Source of the DNA: an uncultured Collinsella sp.
GTDB taxonomy: Bacteria; Actinomycetota; Coriobacteriia; Coriobacteriales; Coriobacteriaceae
DNA length: 64,000 nt
Assembly: GCA_934667065.1 (NCBI GenBank)
Contig: CAKULD010000008.1
Span: 62,001-126,000 of the forward strand
Reading direction: 5' to 3'
Positions 49,751 through 57,947 of this stretch are shown here, one piece after another (positions within the stretch are counted from its first letter, which is position 1; each line of letters begins with the position of its first letter). Under the pieces are notes generated by a model, which did no database searches, was not told where the DNA came from, and was given only the letters and a program-made list of their open reading frames with translations. The translations under genes were made by a program, and so were the position numbers.

Positions 49751-49980
49751 ACCCCGTGGGCAAAAAGTGGCAAATATGAGTACTGTCACTAATTTAGTAG
49801 CAGCAAAATCGAGCCCAAAATGCTCCCTTTGAGCAATTTCGGCGCCCTGCACAGCCCTATTCAATGCCTATAGGGTGTTAGATAAATTGATTTTCACCTC
49901 ATTTTGGTCCGAAATGGGCCAAAAAATATGCTACTCCCGTTGCAACAGTACTCATATTTGGCATTTTTTGCCCACGGGGT
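49751..49980. repeat. 230-bp inverted-repeat element with 36-bp ends
   Basis: Ends ACCCCGTGGGCAAAAAGTGG... (49751-49786) and the complement (49945-49980) match at 34 of 36 positions. The interior is AT-rich and non-coding, with further complementarity TAGTAGCA/TGCTACT. It fills most of the gap between the HPr gene and aspS. Confidence 0.7.
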
Positions 49981-50007
49981 CAACAAGACGCGCCCTGACG
50001 CACAAAA

Positions 50008-50038
50008 AACGAGGGAAGGCACGTGTCCCTCCCTCGTT
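50008..50038 (-). terminator. Terminator of aspS
   Basis: AACGAGGGA / TCCCTCGTT stem followed by TTTTTTGTG on the minus strand. Confidence 0.8.
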
Positions 50039-50062
50039 GCGAGCAATATGTAAGCCGTTCGT

Positions 50063-51850
50063 CTACATCAGGCGCAGGCTGACGTCCTTGAGCTGGGCGC
50101 CGGAAACGGCACTCGGGGCGCCCGACATGAGGTCGGAGCCGCTGGCCGTCTTGGGGAACGCCATGACGTCGCGGATGGAGTCGGAGCCGGTGAGCAGCAT
50201 GCACACGCGGTCCAGGCCCAGAGCAAAGCCGCCCATCGGGGGCGCACCAAACTTGAGGGCCTCCATGAGGAAGCCGAACTGAGACTCGGCGCGCTCCTCG
50301 GTAAAGCCCAGAAGCTTGAGCATGGACATCTGCATCTCGGCATTGTGGATACGCATACCACCGCCGCCGGCCTCAAAGCCGTCCATGACAAAGTCGTAGG
50401 TGCACGAACCGGCTGCCAGCGGATCGGCCTCGATCTTGGCGATGTCGGTCTCGGTCGGCAGGGTGAAGGGCTGGTGCTCGGCGGCGTAGGCCTTGCGGTC
50501 CTCGTCCCAGTGGAACAGCGGGAAGTTGACGACCCACAGGAAGTCGTGACCCTCGCGCTTGATCTCGAGCGCGTTGGCCATGTGCGAACGCATGCCGCCC
50601 AGGATCTCGTCGGAGAGCAGGCGCGGGCCAGCGGCGAACATCACAAGGTCGCCGGGCTCGACGTCCATGCGCTCGCGCAGAGCAGCCATCTCCTCGTCCG
50701 AGAAGAACTTGACGATGGGGCTGTTGATGGAGCCGTCCTCGCGGAAGGCGATCCAGGCCAGGCCCTTGGCGCCAAACGTGGAGGCCACGCCGGCGAGCTT
50801 ATCGATCTTGGCACGGGCCCAGGCGCCGGCGCCCTTGGCGTTGATGGCCTTGACGACGGAGCCCTCCTCGTTCGCGGCGGTCGCGAAGACCTTGAACTTG
50901 GAGTTGGCGAACACGTCGGTCAGGTCGACCAGGTGCATACCGTAGCGGGTATCGGGCTTGTCGGAGCCATAGGTGTCCATGGCCTCCCAGTAGTCCATGC
51001 GACGCAGCGGCGTGGGCATCTCGACACCCATGCGGCCGAAGGCATCGGACAGGACCTCCTCGAGCGCGCTCATGACGTCGTTCTGGTCCACGAAGGACAT
51101 CTCGATATCGACCTGGGTGAACTCGGGCTGACGGTCGGCGCGCAGGTCCTCGTCGCGGAAGCACTTGGCGACCTGGTAGTAGCGCTCGACGCCACCGACC
51201 ATGAGCAGCTGCTTCAGGAGCTGCGGGGACTGCGGAAGGGCGTAGAAGTTGCCCGGCTGGATGCGGCTGGGGACGATGAAGTCGCGAGCGCCCTCGGGCG
51301 TGGACTTGAACAGGGAGGGCGTCTCGACCTCCATGAACTCACGGTTGTGCAGCGCCTCGCGAATGGCGAAGGTAAAGTCGGAGCGCAGCTTGAGGTTGGC
51401 CATCATCTCGGGACGACGGAGGTCCAGATAGCGATAGCGCAGACGGGTGTCCTCGCTGGTCTCGATGCCATCCTCGATCTGGAACGGCGGGGTGACGGAA
51501 GTGTTGAGCACCTCGGCGTGGTCGGTCAGGACCTCAATCTCGCCGGTCGCGAGCTTGGCGTTGGTGGTCTCCTCACCACGGGCGCGCACGACGCCGTGAA
51601 TCTTGATGGGCCACTCGGGGCGCATGGTCTCGGCGATCTTAAAGGCATCGCCGTCGGAGTGCTCGGGGTCGAAGGTGAGCTGCGTGATGCCCTCGCGGTC
51701 GCGAAGGTCGCAGAAGATAAGGCCGCCGTGATCGCGGCGACGGCTCACCCAACCGGTGAGGGTAACCTCTTCGCCCACGTTCTCGCGGCGAAGCTCGCCG
51801 CAGGTACGGGTGTGCATGGAATGCTCGTCGATGGGACGGGTCTGGCTCAT
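50063..51850 (-). CDS. aspS: Aspartyl-tRNA synthetase (bacterial type)
   Basis: A 595-residue class II synthetase: N-terminal anticodon-binding OB fold (CGELRRENVGEEVTLTGWVS), motif 2 in CFRDEDLRADRQPEFTQVD, the bacterial GAD insertion (residues 300-420) and motif 3 GGFALGLDRVCMLLTGSDSI. AGGAGGATC precedes the ATG. Whether it is discriminating (Asp) or also charges tRNA-Asn cannot be decided from sequence alone. Confidence 0.96.
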   Translation of the reverse strand: MSQTRPIDEHSMHTRTCGELRRENVGEEVTLTGWVSRRRDHGGLIFCDLRDREGITQLTFDPEHSDGDAFKIAETMRPEWPIKIHGVVRARGEETTNAKLATGEIEVLTDHAEVLNTSVTPPFQIEDGIETSEDTRLRYRYLDLRRPEMMANLKLRSDFTFAIREALHNREFMEVETPSLFKSTPEGARDFIVPSRIQPGNFYALPQSPQLLKQLLMVGGVERYYQVAKCFRDEDLRADRQPEFTQVDIEMSFVDQNDVMSALEEVLSDAFGRMGVEMPTPLRRMDYWEAMDTYGSDKPDTRYGMHLVDLTDVFANSKFKVFATAANEEGSVVKAINAKGAGAWARAKIDKLAGVASTFGAKGLAWIAFREDGSINSPIVKFFSDEEMAALRERMDVEPGDLVMFAAGPRLLSDEILGGMRSHMANALEIKREGHDFLWVVNFPLFHWDEDRKAYAAEHQPFTLPTETDIAKIEADPLAAGSCTYDFVMDGFEAGGGGMRIHNAEMQMSMLKLLGFTEERAESQFGFLMEALKFGAPPMGGFALGLDRVCMLLTGSDSIRDVMAFPKTASGSDLMSGAPSAVSGAQLKDVSLRLM

Positions 51851-52106
51851 ACCAGTGATCCTCCTTTATGGATCTGTGCCGCCCCGTGTCGTTCCGGGCG
51901 GCGTCGTACAGATTTGCCCAGCCTGCGTAAACCGCGCAGCCAGACATGGCGTTCTATCTTATCGCACCTGTGCCGATGTACCGCGAAAAAGTGGCTCGCG
52001 CTCAAAGACTTGACGGAGACGAAACAATTGACACACTGCGGCATCCGCCCGTACGCGTCACGTGCGACAATATGCCCCAATAAAACAGCACATGGAAAGG
52101 CCCGTC

Positions 52107-52742
52107 ATGACTGCACGCCTCATTGTTATGGATATCGACTCCACCCTCATCAACCAGGAGGTTATCGACCTGTTGGGCGAGGAAGCCGGCGTGGGCGAGC
52201 AGGTGGCGCAGATCACCGAGCGCGCCATGCGCGGCGAGCTGGACTTTAAGCAGGCGCTCGAGGAGCGCGTGGGGCTGCTTGCTGGCCTGGACGAGAGCGT
52301 GTTCGAGCGCACCTTTGAGCGCGTGACGTTTACCCCCGGCGCGTTGGAGCTTGTGCGCTCGGCACACAGCAAGGGCTGGAAGGTCGGCGTGGTGAGCGGC
52401 GGTTTCCACGAGGTCGCCGACAAGATCGTAGCCGCCGCGGGCATTGACTTTTGCCTAGCCAACCGCCTGGAGGTCGCGGACGGCAAGCTCACCGGCAAAC
52501 TGGCGGCCGACATTGTGACCAAGGAGTCCAAGCTCATCCAGCTGCTGGATTGGGCAGTTGAGTGCGGTGTCGACATGGCTCACACCGTAGCAATCGGCGA
52601 TGGCGCTAACGACATCCCCATGATTCAGGCCGCAGGCACCGGCATCGCGTTTTGCGCCAAGCCCAAGACGCGCGAGGCGGCCCCGTTTGCCATCGATGAG
52701 CGCAACCTGATGCTCGCCATGGACATCATCCTGCGCGACTAG
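52107..52742 (+). CDS. serB: Phosphoserine phosphatase
   Basis: A 211-residue HAD hydrolase: nucleophile motif DIDSTLI (D8 and D10), motif II VVSGGFHEVADK, Lys in KLTGKLAADIVTKESK, and GDGANDIPMIQAAGTGIAF. It performs the last step of serine synthesis. The start MTARLIVM follows GGAAAGG; the 15-residue longer frame is rejected. No N-terminal ACT domain. Confidence 0.92.
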   Translation: MTARLIVMDIDSTLINQEVIDLLGEEAGVGEQVAQITERAMRGELDFKQALEERVGLLAGLDESVFERTFERVTFTPGALELVRSAHSKGWKVGVVSGGFHEVADKIVAAAGIDFCLANRLEVADGKLTGKLAADIVTKESKLIQLLDWAVECGVDMAHTVAIGDGANDIPMIQAAGTGIAFCAKPKTREAAPFAIDERNLMLAMDIILRD

Positions 52743-52782
52743 CGAGTTGGCCTCACAAACCCATCAAATCTGACATATTAGA

Positions 52783-52835
52783 TTTCCGAACAATTTTGCT
52801 CTAATGTTCGGAAATAACCCTTCGCGTGCTACACT
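52783..52835 (+). promoter_or_regulatory. lar operon promoter and operator
   Basis: TTTCCGAACA and TGTTCGGAAA are perfect 10-bp arms 12 nt apart (52783-52792, 52805-52814). The right arm overlaps a possible -35 (TTCGGA), and TACACT (52830-52835) fits a -10. The tetR gene at the end of the operon is the likely repressor. Confidence 0.6.
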
Positions 52836-52858
52836 TTTAAGCGTCGAAGGGAACTTAT

Positions 52859-53641
52859 ATGGACAAACGCGATCTTGAGCAATTGCTAAGTAACGTGGCA
52901 GACGGAAGCGTTGCACCGGCCGATGCCCTCACGCGCATCCAAACGGCGCCGACCGCCGATCTGGGCTTTGCTCAGCTCGATCTTTCGCGCGGGGTGCGCC
53001 AGGGAGCCGGTGAGGTTATCTACGGCGCCGGTAAAACCGCCGAGCAGATTGCCGCCATTATCGAAGCGCTGCTCGATGCAGGCCAGGAGCGCATCCTAGT
53101 CACACGGCTCGATGCCGATAAGGCAGCACGCACCGCGGAGCTTCTTGCCGATAACATCGACCTGGGATATGTCCCGGACGCCCAGCTCGCCCTCGTGGGC
53201 GGCATGCCCTCCCCCACCGGCAACGGACGCATCGTCGTCGCCTGCGCCGGCACGAGCGACCTGCCCGTCGCCGAAGAGGCAGCGCTGACGGCCGAATTCT
53301 ATGGCAACGAGGTCGACCGCCTTTACGACGTGGGCGTCGCCGGCCTGCACCGCCTGCTCGCTCATGCCGAGGAACTTGCCCAGGCACAGGTGGTCATCGC
53401 CATTGCCGGCATGGAGGGCGCCCTGGCAAGCGTCATCGGCGGCCTGGTGAGCTGTCCGGTCATCGCCGTCCCCACCAGCGTGGGCTACGGTGCGAGCTTT
53501 GGCGGCGTGGCCGCACTGCTCGCTATGCTCAACTCCTGCGCCAGCGGCGTTTCGGTCGTCAACATCGACAACGGCTTTGGAGCCGCCTACCAGGCAAGTC
53601 TTATCAATCATCTGAGCGCCGGCACGCCCTGCGCCCGCTAA
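52859..53641 (+). CDS. larB: LarB, nickel-pincer cofactor biosynthesis carboxylase
   Basis: A 260-residue protein with a C-terminal PurE/AIR-carboxylase-like domain (residues 120-255, CAGTSDLPVAEEAALTAEFY; IAGMEGALASVIGGL; PTSVGYGASFGGVAALLAML). LarB carboxylates and hydrolyses nicotinic acid adenine dinucleotide, the first step in making the Ni-pincer cofactor of lactate racemase. The ATG follows GAAGGGAAC. First gene of larB-larC-tetR. Confidence 0.93.
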   Translation: MDKRDLEQLLSNVADGSVAPADALTRIQTAPTADLGFAQLDLSRGVRQGAGEVIYGAGKTAEQIAAIIEALLDAGQERILVTRLDADKAARTAELLADNIDLGYVPDAQLALVGGMPSPTGNGRIVVACAGTSDLPVAEEAALTAEFYGNEVDRLYDVGVAGLHRLLAHAEELAQAQVVIAIAGMEGALASVIGGLVSCPVIAVPTSVGYGASFGGVAALLAMLNSCASGVSVVNIDNGFGAAYQASLINHLSAGTPCAR

Positions 53642-53651
53642 GGAGCATTTC

Positions 53652-54581
53652 ATGTCCAACCATCAGCACACGCTTATCATCGACGGCACCTCGGGCATCA
53701 GCGGCGACATGACCGTCGCAGCGCTACTCGATCTGGGCGCCAGCGAGGAGCACCTGCGCGAGCAGCTCGCCACGCTTCCGGTCGACGGCTTTGAGGTTGC
53801 CGTGACGCGCGTAAACAAGCATGGCATCGACGCCTGCGACTTCGACGTTCAGCTTGCGGCCGAGCTGGAGAATCACGACCACGACATGGCCTGGCTCTAC
53901 GGCAACGACGCGACCGCCGAGCACGCGCACGAGCACGCTCATCACCACCATCACGACCATGGCGACCACGAGCATCATCACGAGCATGAACATGCTCACT
54001 GCCACGAGCACACGCATGAACATGCCCATGACCACGACGGTCACCACCACGCTCATCATCACCGCTCCCTGGCAGACGTCACCGAGATCATCGACGGCTC
54101 GCAGCTGAGCGATGGCGCCAAGCGTCGCGCGCTCGCTATCTTTACTGCGCTCGCCGCCGCCGAGGCCAAGGCGCACGGCAAAACACCCGAGACCGTCATG
54201 TTCCACGAGGTAGGCGCCGTCGACTCCATCGTCGACGTCTGCTCGGTCGCCATCTGCCTCGATGACCTGGGCATCAAGGATATTGTCGTCGAGTCGCTCT
54301 CCGAGGGCCGCGGCACCATCCGCTGCGCCCACGGCCTTATGCCCATCCCGGTGCCCGCCGTCGTCAACCTGTGCCAGGCAGGCAATATCGCCCTCACGCC
54401 CGCACCGGTCGCCGGCGAACTCGTGACGCCCACGGGTGCCGCCATCGTCGCCGCACTGCGCACGTCCGAGCACCTGCCGGCCCGTTATCGCATCGAAGCC
54501 GTCGGCTACGGCGCTGGTAAGCGCCCCTACGAAGGCTGCTCGGGCACCCTCCGCTGCCTGCTCGTCCACGTGGACGCATAA
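53652..54581 (+). CDS. larC: LarC nickel insertase, N-terminal (LarC1) part only, His-rich
   Basis: A 309-residue protein starting SNHQHTLIIDGTSGISGDMT, with a remarkable His/Asp/Glu-rich stretch at residues about 75-138 (runs of HH and DHDH) likely to store nickel, and the family motifs FHEVGAVDSIVDVCSVAICL, GRGTIRCAHGLMPIPVPAV and LVTPTGAAIVAAL. LarC inserts Ni into the pincer cofactor with CTP. The CTP-binding LarC2 part that normally follows GYGAGKR...LR is absent, and no frameshifted LarC2 is seen downstream; tetR starts 2 nt after the stop. Confidence 0.85.
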   Translation: MSNHQHTLIIDGTSGISGDMTVAALLDLGASEEHLREQLATLPVDGFEVAVTRVNKHGIDACDFDVQLAAELENHDHDMAWLYGNDATAEHAHEHAHHHHHDHGDHEHHHEHEHAHCHEHTHEHAHDHDGHHHAHHHRSLADVTEIIDGSQLSDGAKRRALAIFTALAAAEAKAHGKTPETVMFHEVGAVDSIVDVCSVAICLDDLGIKDIVVESLSEGRGTIRCAHGLMPIPVPAVVNLCQAGNIALTPAPVAGELVTPTGAAIVAALRTSEHLPARYRIEAVGYGAGKRPYEGCSGTLRCLLVHVDA

Positions 54582-54583
54582 GA

Positions 54584-55123
54584 ATGGATGCCCGCAAAAC
54601 CAAAAGCCGCGCCGCCATCGTTGCGGCCTTCTCCGATCTCCTGCGCGAGGAAGACTACGGCAAGATCACCGTCGGCGACATCATCGCGCGTGCCAACGTG
54701 GGCCGCGCGACGTTCTACGGCCTTTTCAAGAGCAAAGACGACCTACTCGCAGAGCTCGTGAGCGACATCTGCACCCACGCCCTCGACGATGACGGCACGC
54801 CCCTCGACGACCCGCTCATACAAGTCGAGCACATCCTCAACAACCTCTGGGAGCGTCGCCAAGGCGTACGAGCCCTGGTAGCCGGCGCCGGCTCACGCGT
54901 CTTCGCCGACTGCTTACGCAAGACCATCATGTCACGAGCAGCCGAAACCGTTCCTACCGACCCAAACGGCCCCGCCGCCACCATGGACCGAAGCTTCCTA
55001 CTACACCACATAGCCTCAAGCTTCGTAGGAACAGTCCAATGGTGGGCCTGGCACAACTTCCAAGCCCCAAAAGAAGACGTAGCCAAAGACTACCTATCAG
55101 CCATCAAGCCCCTCTTCAACTAA
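54584..55123 (+). CDS. TetR family regulator of the lar cluster
   Basis: A 179-residue TetR protein: HTH KITVGDIIARANVGRATFYG (residues 25-45) and an all-helical ligand domain. It starts 2 nt after larC, so it is translationally coupled and probably represses larB-larC, and perhaps larD and larA. The lactobacillal operon instead uses the Crp-type LarR. The last third has noticeably AC-rich codons. Confidence 0.87.
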   Translation: MDARKTKSRAAIVAAFSDLLREEDYGKITVGDIIARANVGRATFYGLFKSKDDLLAELVSDICTHALDDDGTPLDDPLIQVEHILNNLWERRQGVRALVAGAGSRVFADCLRKTIMSRAAETVPTDPNGPAATMDRSFLLHHIASSFVGTVQWWAWHNFQAPKEDVAKDYLSAIKPLFN

Positions 55124-55278
55124 GTAACCCCCTCATCCCAAAGCACGGCCCATCCCAAGGCGCCATGCATCCCAAAGTGAGGCACACACCCCAAAGCCCC
55201 AACCAGCAAAGCGCCCACCACATCCAAATTCAGATATATATGTTGGGTTGCCTACTCGAGAGCAACAAAGACCCCGCA

Positions 55279-55403
55279 GCTGGCCGCATGGGGTAACTTC
55301 CCAGCGCATTCCGCAGGACGAAAGAACCCCCGCCGCACGTAGTGCGCAGCGGGGGTTCTTTCATGTCCGAGGACGCGCTGGGAAGTTACCCCATGCGGCC
55401 AGC
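55279..55403. repeat. 125-nt nested palindrome, copy 1
   Basis: Perfect 29-bp outer arms (55279-55307 with 55375-55403, GCTGGCCGCATGGGGTAACT...) enclose a 67-nt core with an inner 13-bp stem (AAAGAACCCCCGC) and a GCAC-GTA-GTGC tip. The core matches copy 2 with compensatory changes; the outer arms do not. It lies 21 nt from the larD stop. The rest of 55124-55278 is purine-poor with three CATCCCAA repeats and no gene. Confidence 0.85.
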
Positions 55404-55424
55404 GGACAACTATGTAGCCCTGGA

Positions 55425-56156
55425 CTAGAACATGCCCAAGAAACCATGCACAAACAGTGCAGCCACGATAGCACCGACAAACGGAGCGATGCCAGGAACA
55501 AGCAGGCCATACTTCCAGTTGTTATCGGCCTTGTTCTTAATCGGCAGCACCTGGTAAGCAAGACGAGGACCAAGGTCACGAGCCTGGTTCATGGCGAAGC
55601 CGGTGATGCCGCCCATGCCCATACCAACGGCCCAAACGATCAGGCCGACGCAAATCGCGAGCATCAGGACGTCCTCACCAGCGCGACTAGCGGCAGCAAG
55701 GATAGCGCTGATGAACACGAAGGTGCAGATGGCCTCGCAGAAGAAGTTACGGGCATAGTTGGTGCCCTCGGTGGTGGGGTTGGTCGAGAAGATGTTGCGC
55801 TGAGCGATGGGGTCGACAACACCCTCGGAGGCCTTGAACTCATCGGCATACATAAACCAAGCGATCACGGCGCCCACAAAGCCACCGAGCATATCGGCAA
55901 GCATGAAGGGGATGCAGTTACCCCACGGCACCAGGCCGACGATGCACTGGGCAAGCACCATGGCCGGGTTCATGCACACGGCGCCGCCAAAGACAAACAG
56001 GCAGACCGAGATGCCAAAAGACCAGGTGGTGATGGCAAACATATGGCCGGAGCCCTGATACTTGGTGCCCTTGAGCACGGTGTCGCAGTGCACGCCCACG
56101 CCAAAGACGATCATGAGGGCCGTTGCGCCGAATTCACACAGAAGTTTGGTAAGCAT
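55425..56156 (-). CDS. larD: MIP family channel, probable lactate channel LarD
   Basis: A 243-residue aquaglyceroporin-type channel with six helices. The first NPA box is MNPAMVLAQ (residues about 62-70); the second reads NQARDLGPR instead of NPARD. Next to larA and opposite larB-larC it matches LarD, the lactic acid channel of the lactobacillal lar operon, better than a general glycerol facilitator. It lies 48 nt downstream of larA on the same strand. Confidence 0.82.
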   Translation of the reverse strand: MLTKLLCEFGATALMIVFGVGVHCDTVLKGTKYQGSGHMFAITTWSFGISVCLFVFGGAVCMNPAMVLAQCIVGLVPWGNCIPFMLADMLGGFVGAVIAWFMYADEFKASEGVVDPIAQRNIFSTNPTTEGTNYARNFFCEAICTFVFISAILAAASRAGEDVLMLAICVGLIVWAVGMGMGGITGFAMNQARDLGPRLAYQVLPIKNKADNNWKYGLLVPGIAPFVGAIVAALFVHGFLGMF

Positions 56157-56204
56157 AAACCTTATCTTTCTTGTCGGTTATAAACGAATCGTTTGGGTCG
56201 CGCG

Positions 56205-57482
56205 CTAGCGCTGTGCGACGACAACACCCAGGCCATCGGGAATAACGGCAACCTTGGCGTCTGCACCCTTCATTTCGAAGGCGAGCTTGAGCGCCTCCTC
56301 GAGGGTGTTGACCGGGGTCATGTGCATATCCTTGATCATCTGGTGATCGCACAGGTCGGTGACCATGATCACAGGGTGATGTGCCAGAATGCGGGCGAAG
56401 ATCTGACTCGTCCACTGATCGGGCAGGGTCTCGTCCTTGGGACGGTCGATGCAGGCGCGCTCGAACTCCGCCGGGTCGTTGTCGGCGATGTTGTGGTAGA
56501 AGCCCTCGCCGCCGTGACCATCAGCGCAACCGGCGACGTCGATAATCACGCCGCCCTCGGGAAGTGTGGCCTCGGCAGCACACATACCCTTCACGGCCTG
56601 GTAGATGTTCTGGTCGAGCGGATAGCCGCCGTTGGTGGTGATGGCGATCTCGCACTCGACAGGCTCAACGCCGGCAAGGCTCTTCACGAACTCGCAGCCA
56701 GCCTCATGGGCCTTATGAATGTCGCCGGCAAAGGAGCCGATGACCTCGTGCTTGCCGTTAAGCACCACGTTGAGCACGAAGGCGAGGTGAGCCATTTCGG
56801 CAGCGGCAAACATGTCCTCGCTCACGTGGTTGTGACACAGGTTGCCGGCACGCGAATGAGAGTCGTTCACAAACTGACCGTTGTGGTTGTACATGATGGT
56901 CTTGTAGCTGGCGATACCGGGCAGCACGGACTTACGGCTGCCGGAGAAGCCGGCAAAGAAGTGCGGCTCAATAAAACCCTCGGCAAGCAGCAGATCGCAA
57001 TCGGCAGCGATCTTGTTGATGATGCACTCACCGCCAGAAGGCAGGGTGCCGATCTTCTTCATCATGCTGTCGTCGGTCGCGACATGCATGACGATCTCCT
57101 CGTTGGCGACGATCTCCTCGCCATACTTGTCGACGAGTTCCTCATGCGTCGAAGGACGGTGCATACCCGTAGCAACCAGAATACGAACGCGAGCCTCGGG
57201 CGCAGCAGTATGAATGTGATGCAGCAGAATAGGCATTGTCACGCGCGAGGGAACCGGACGCGTATGGTCAGAACTGATGATAACGATATCCTTCTTGCCA
57301 GCACAAAGCTCCTCGAGCGAAGACGAGCCATAAGGATTGGCAAGCGACTCCTCTACCAGCTCTTGCTGCGTTTTCGTAGTCTCAAACTCGTTTTGATGAC
57401 CCTCCATCACACCTGCGAAGTTCTTGTCCTCAAGCTCCAGATGCAGCTTCTTGTGGTCAAACGGCAATTCACATTCAAACAA
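56205..57482 (-). CDS. larA: Lactate racemase family nickel enzyme LarA
   Basis: A 425-residue LarA homologue interconverting D- and L-lactate or a related 2-hydroxyacid. Seen: SDHTRPVPSRV, ATGMHRPSTHEEL (catalytic His), EPHFFAGFSGSRKSVLPGIA (Lys that binds the pincer cofactor) and the NHNGQFVND region. A TTG start at 57482 is preferred because AGGAAGAGGG lies upstream and the family begins just here (FECELPFDHK); an ATG at 57506 has no RBS. larE is not in the window. Confidence 0.88.
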   Translation of the reverse strand: MFECELPFDHKKLHLELEDKNFAGVMEGHQNEFETTKTQQELVEESLANPYGSSSLEELCAGKKDIVIISSDHTRPVPSRVTMPILLHHIHTAAPEARVRILVATGMHRPSTHEELVDKYGEEIVANEEIVMHVATDDSMMKKIGTLPSGGECIINKIAADCDLLLAEGFIEPHFFAGFSGSRKSVLPGIASYKTIMYNHNGQFVNDSHSRAGNLCHNHVSEDMFAAAEMAHLAFVLNVVLNGKHEVIGSFAGDIHKAHEAGCEFVKSLAGVEPVECEIAITTNGGYPLDQNIYQAVKGMCAAEATLPEGGVIIDVAGCADGHGGEGFYHNIADNDPAEFERACIDRPKDETLPDQWTSQIFARILAHHPVIMVTDLCDHQMIKDMHMTPVNTLEEALKLAFEMKGADAKVAVIPDGLGVVVAQR

Positions 57483-57801
57483 TGACGAGCGCCCTCTTCC
57501 TTTCATCTAACACACTAGATAAACCGTAGGAAGGATACGCCGCTCACCGATAACAACCAACCACCCACCAACCCATTAACAGAACGTTCACAATTGACAA
57601 GTACAAAAAGGTGGCCGCAGCCCCAAAAGGAACCACGACCGCCGTCCAAAACGCGCGAAGCGCCAAATGCATCTCAATCCCGACCGATAAGGCGCTAGGC
57701 GCGAAGCGCCGCACGCGCCGCCGGGACAGATCCCCATCCAAAACGCGCGAAGCGCGCCATTCTTCCCTCAGCCCGTAATCCGCAGAAGACCGGACATCGT
57801 A

Positions 57802-57926
57802 GGGCCCGCCATAGGTTTACTTTTAGGCACATCCCGCAGGACGCGAGAAGCCCCGCCGCACGAAGTGCGCAGCGGGGCTTCTCGCATGTCCGAGGACGTG
57901 CCTAAAAGTAAACCTATGGCGGGCCC
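57802..57926. repeat. 125-nt nested palindrome, copy 2
   Basis: Perfect 29-bp outer arms (57802-57830 with 57898-57926, GGGCCCGCCATAGGTTTACT...) around a 67-nt core almost identical to copy 1 but with three covarying pairs. It begins 21 nt beyond the ppc stop codon. The gap 57483-57947 has no gene; it also holds a 19-bp direct repeat TCCAAAACGCGCGAAGCGC (57645 and 57738). Confidence 0.85.
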
Positions 57927-57947
57927 GGACGACTACAGGGCTATCTA

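Noticed and set aside
54581..54700. A frameshifted larC2 after larC
   Set aside because: The sequence is fully explained by tetR, and no other frame shows LarC2-like motifs.
57544..57741. A 65-codon frame between larA and ppc
   Set aside because: No RBS, composition like the surrounding repeats, and no family features.
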